From Acidobacteriota bacterium (lineage in GTDB: Bacteria; Acidobacteriota; Terriglobia; UBA7540), in assembly GCA_021789565.1 (NCBI GenBank), contig JAJYJL010000628.1, positions 1 through 5,703 on the forward strand: 5,703 bases of DNA, in the 5' to 3' direction. The notes beneath the pieces were generated by a model that saw only the letters and a list, made by a program, of their open reading frames with translations, was not told the origin of the DNA and ran no database searches. Shown here in pieces: positions 5,552 through 5,703 of the stretch (position 1 is its first letter; every line of letters begins with the position of its first letter). Position numbers and translations under genes: made by a program.

Positions 5552-5703
5552 TTACTGAGATGGCGGCGAGGCATCGCCCAAACCAAGGTCCGTCAGGATT
5601 TTCGGATTGGCTTCACCCATGGAAAGTAGGTTGTGGCAAACGTTGCAGTCCTGCGGAACCATTTTGTTGGGATCATTGGCCGCGTGCAGAGCGCCATGAC
5701 ACC
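5552..5703 (-). CDS. multihaem c-type cytochrome, C-terminal part (5' end outside the window)
   Basis: The frame enters from the right edge and ends at TAA (5552-5554), giving 49 visible residues. Two haem-attachment signatures can be seen. The Cys-His end of one CxxCH motif lies at 5696-5701, its first cysteine being beyond the edge, and a complete CNVCH (5633-5647) follows in MVPQDCNVCHNLLSMG. The 16-residue gap between the two His residues, the LHAANDP linker and the polar tail without a membrane anchor fit a small periplasmic cytochrome c3/c7-like or NapC/NirT-associated multihaem protein. The exact family cannot be named from so little. It lies on the same strand as cydAB, 259 bases before cydA. 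cydA has its own promoter between them, so co-transcription is possible but not needed. The gene probably belongs to periplasmic electron transfer. Confidence 0.85.
   Translation of the reverse strand, partial: CHGALHAANDPNKMVPQDCNVCHNLLSMGEANPKILTDLGLGDASPPSQ

Overview
The window most likely comes from an acidobacterium (Acidobacteriota, Terriglobia-like). I infer this mainly from two CRP-family fragments whose residue pattern matches, from memory, the CRP/FNR paralogues common in that phylum. The multihaem cytochrome c and cytochrome bd genes and the moderate-to-high GC are compatible. I could not confirm taxonomy by a search.

Layout. The left edge (1-171, +) carries the DNA-binding C-terminus of a CRP-family regulator. 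A roughly 400-base stretch without a convincing gene follows (172-567). It holds palindromes, a pair of near-perfect CRP-type operators with a -10 element, and an 11-bp inverted repeat. A secreted TPR protein gene (568-1978, -) follows, interrupted by a single-base frameshift near 1090-1096. A 242-bp divergent promoter region leads to a second CRP-like gene (2221-2697, +), which has the effector domain but stops before the DNA-binding domain. Converging on it is cydB (2848-3861, -), preceded by cydA (3958-5292, -). Together these encode a complete two-subunit cytochrome bd quinol oxidase of the short Q-loop type. The right edge (5552-5703, -) holds the C-terminus of a multihaem c-type cytochrome.

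How the parts may work together. The central observation is that two promoters share one architecture. One lies in the gene-poor stretch and the other lies in front of the CRP gene without an HTH. Each has two CRP-type 16-mers whose centres are 22 bp apart, then 21 bp, then a TAAA(C/G)T -10 element. This places the nearer operator at -41.5, the class II CRP activation position. The regulator at the left edge has the RE...R recognition helix expected to read GTGA/TCAC. A circuit is therefore plausible in which a CRP-family protein drives an orphan transcript and a form of CRP that cannot bind DNA. The cyd promoter has its own recognisable -35/-10 and no such operator, so a direct link to respiration is not shown by the sequence.
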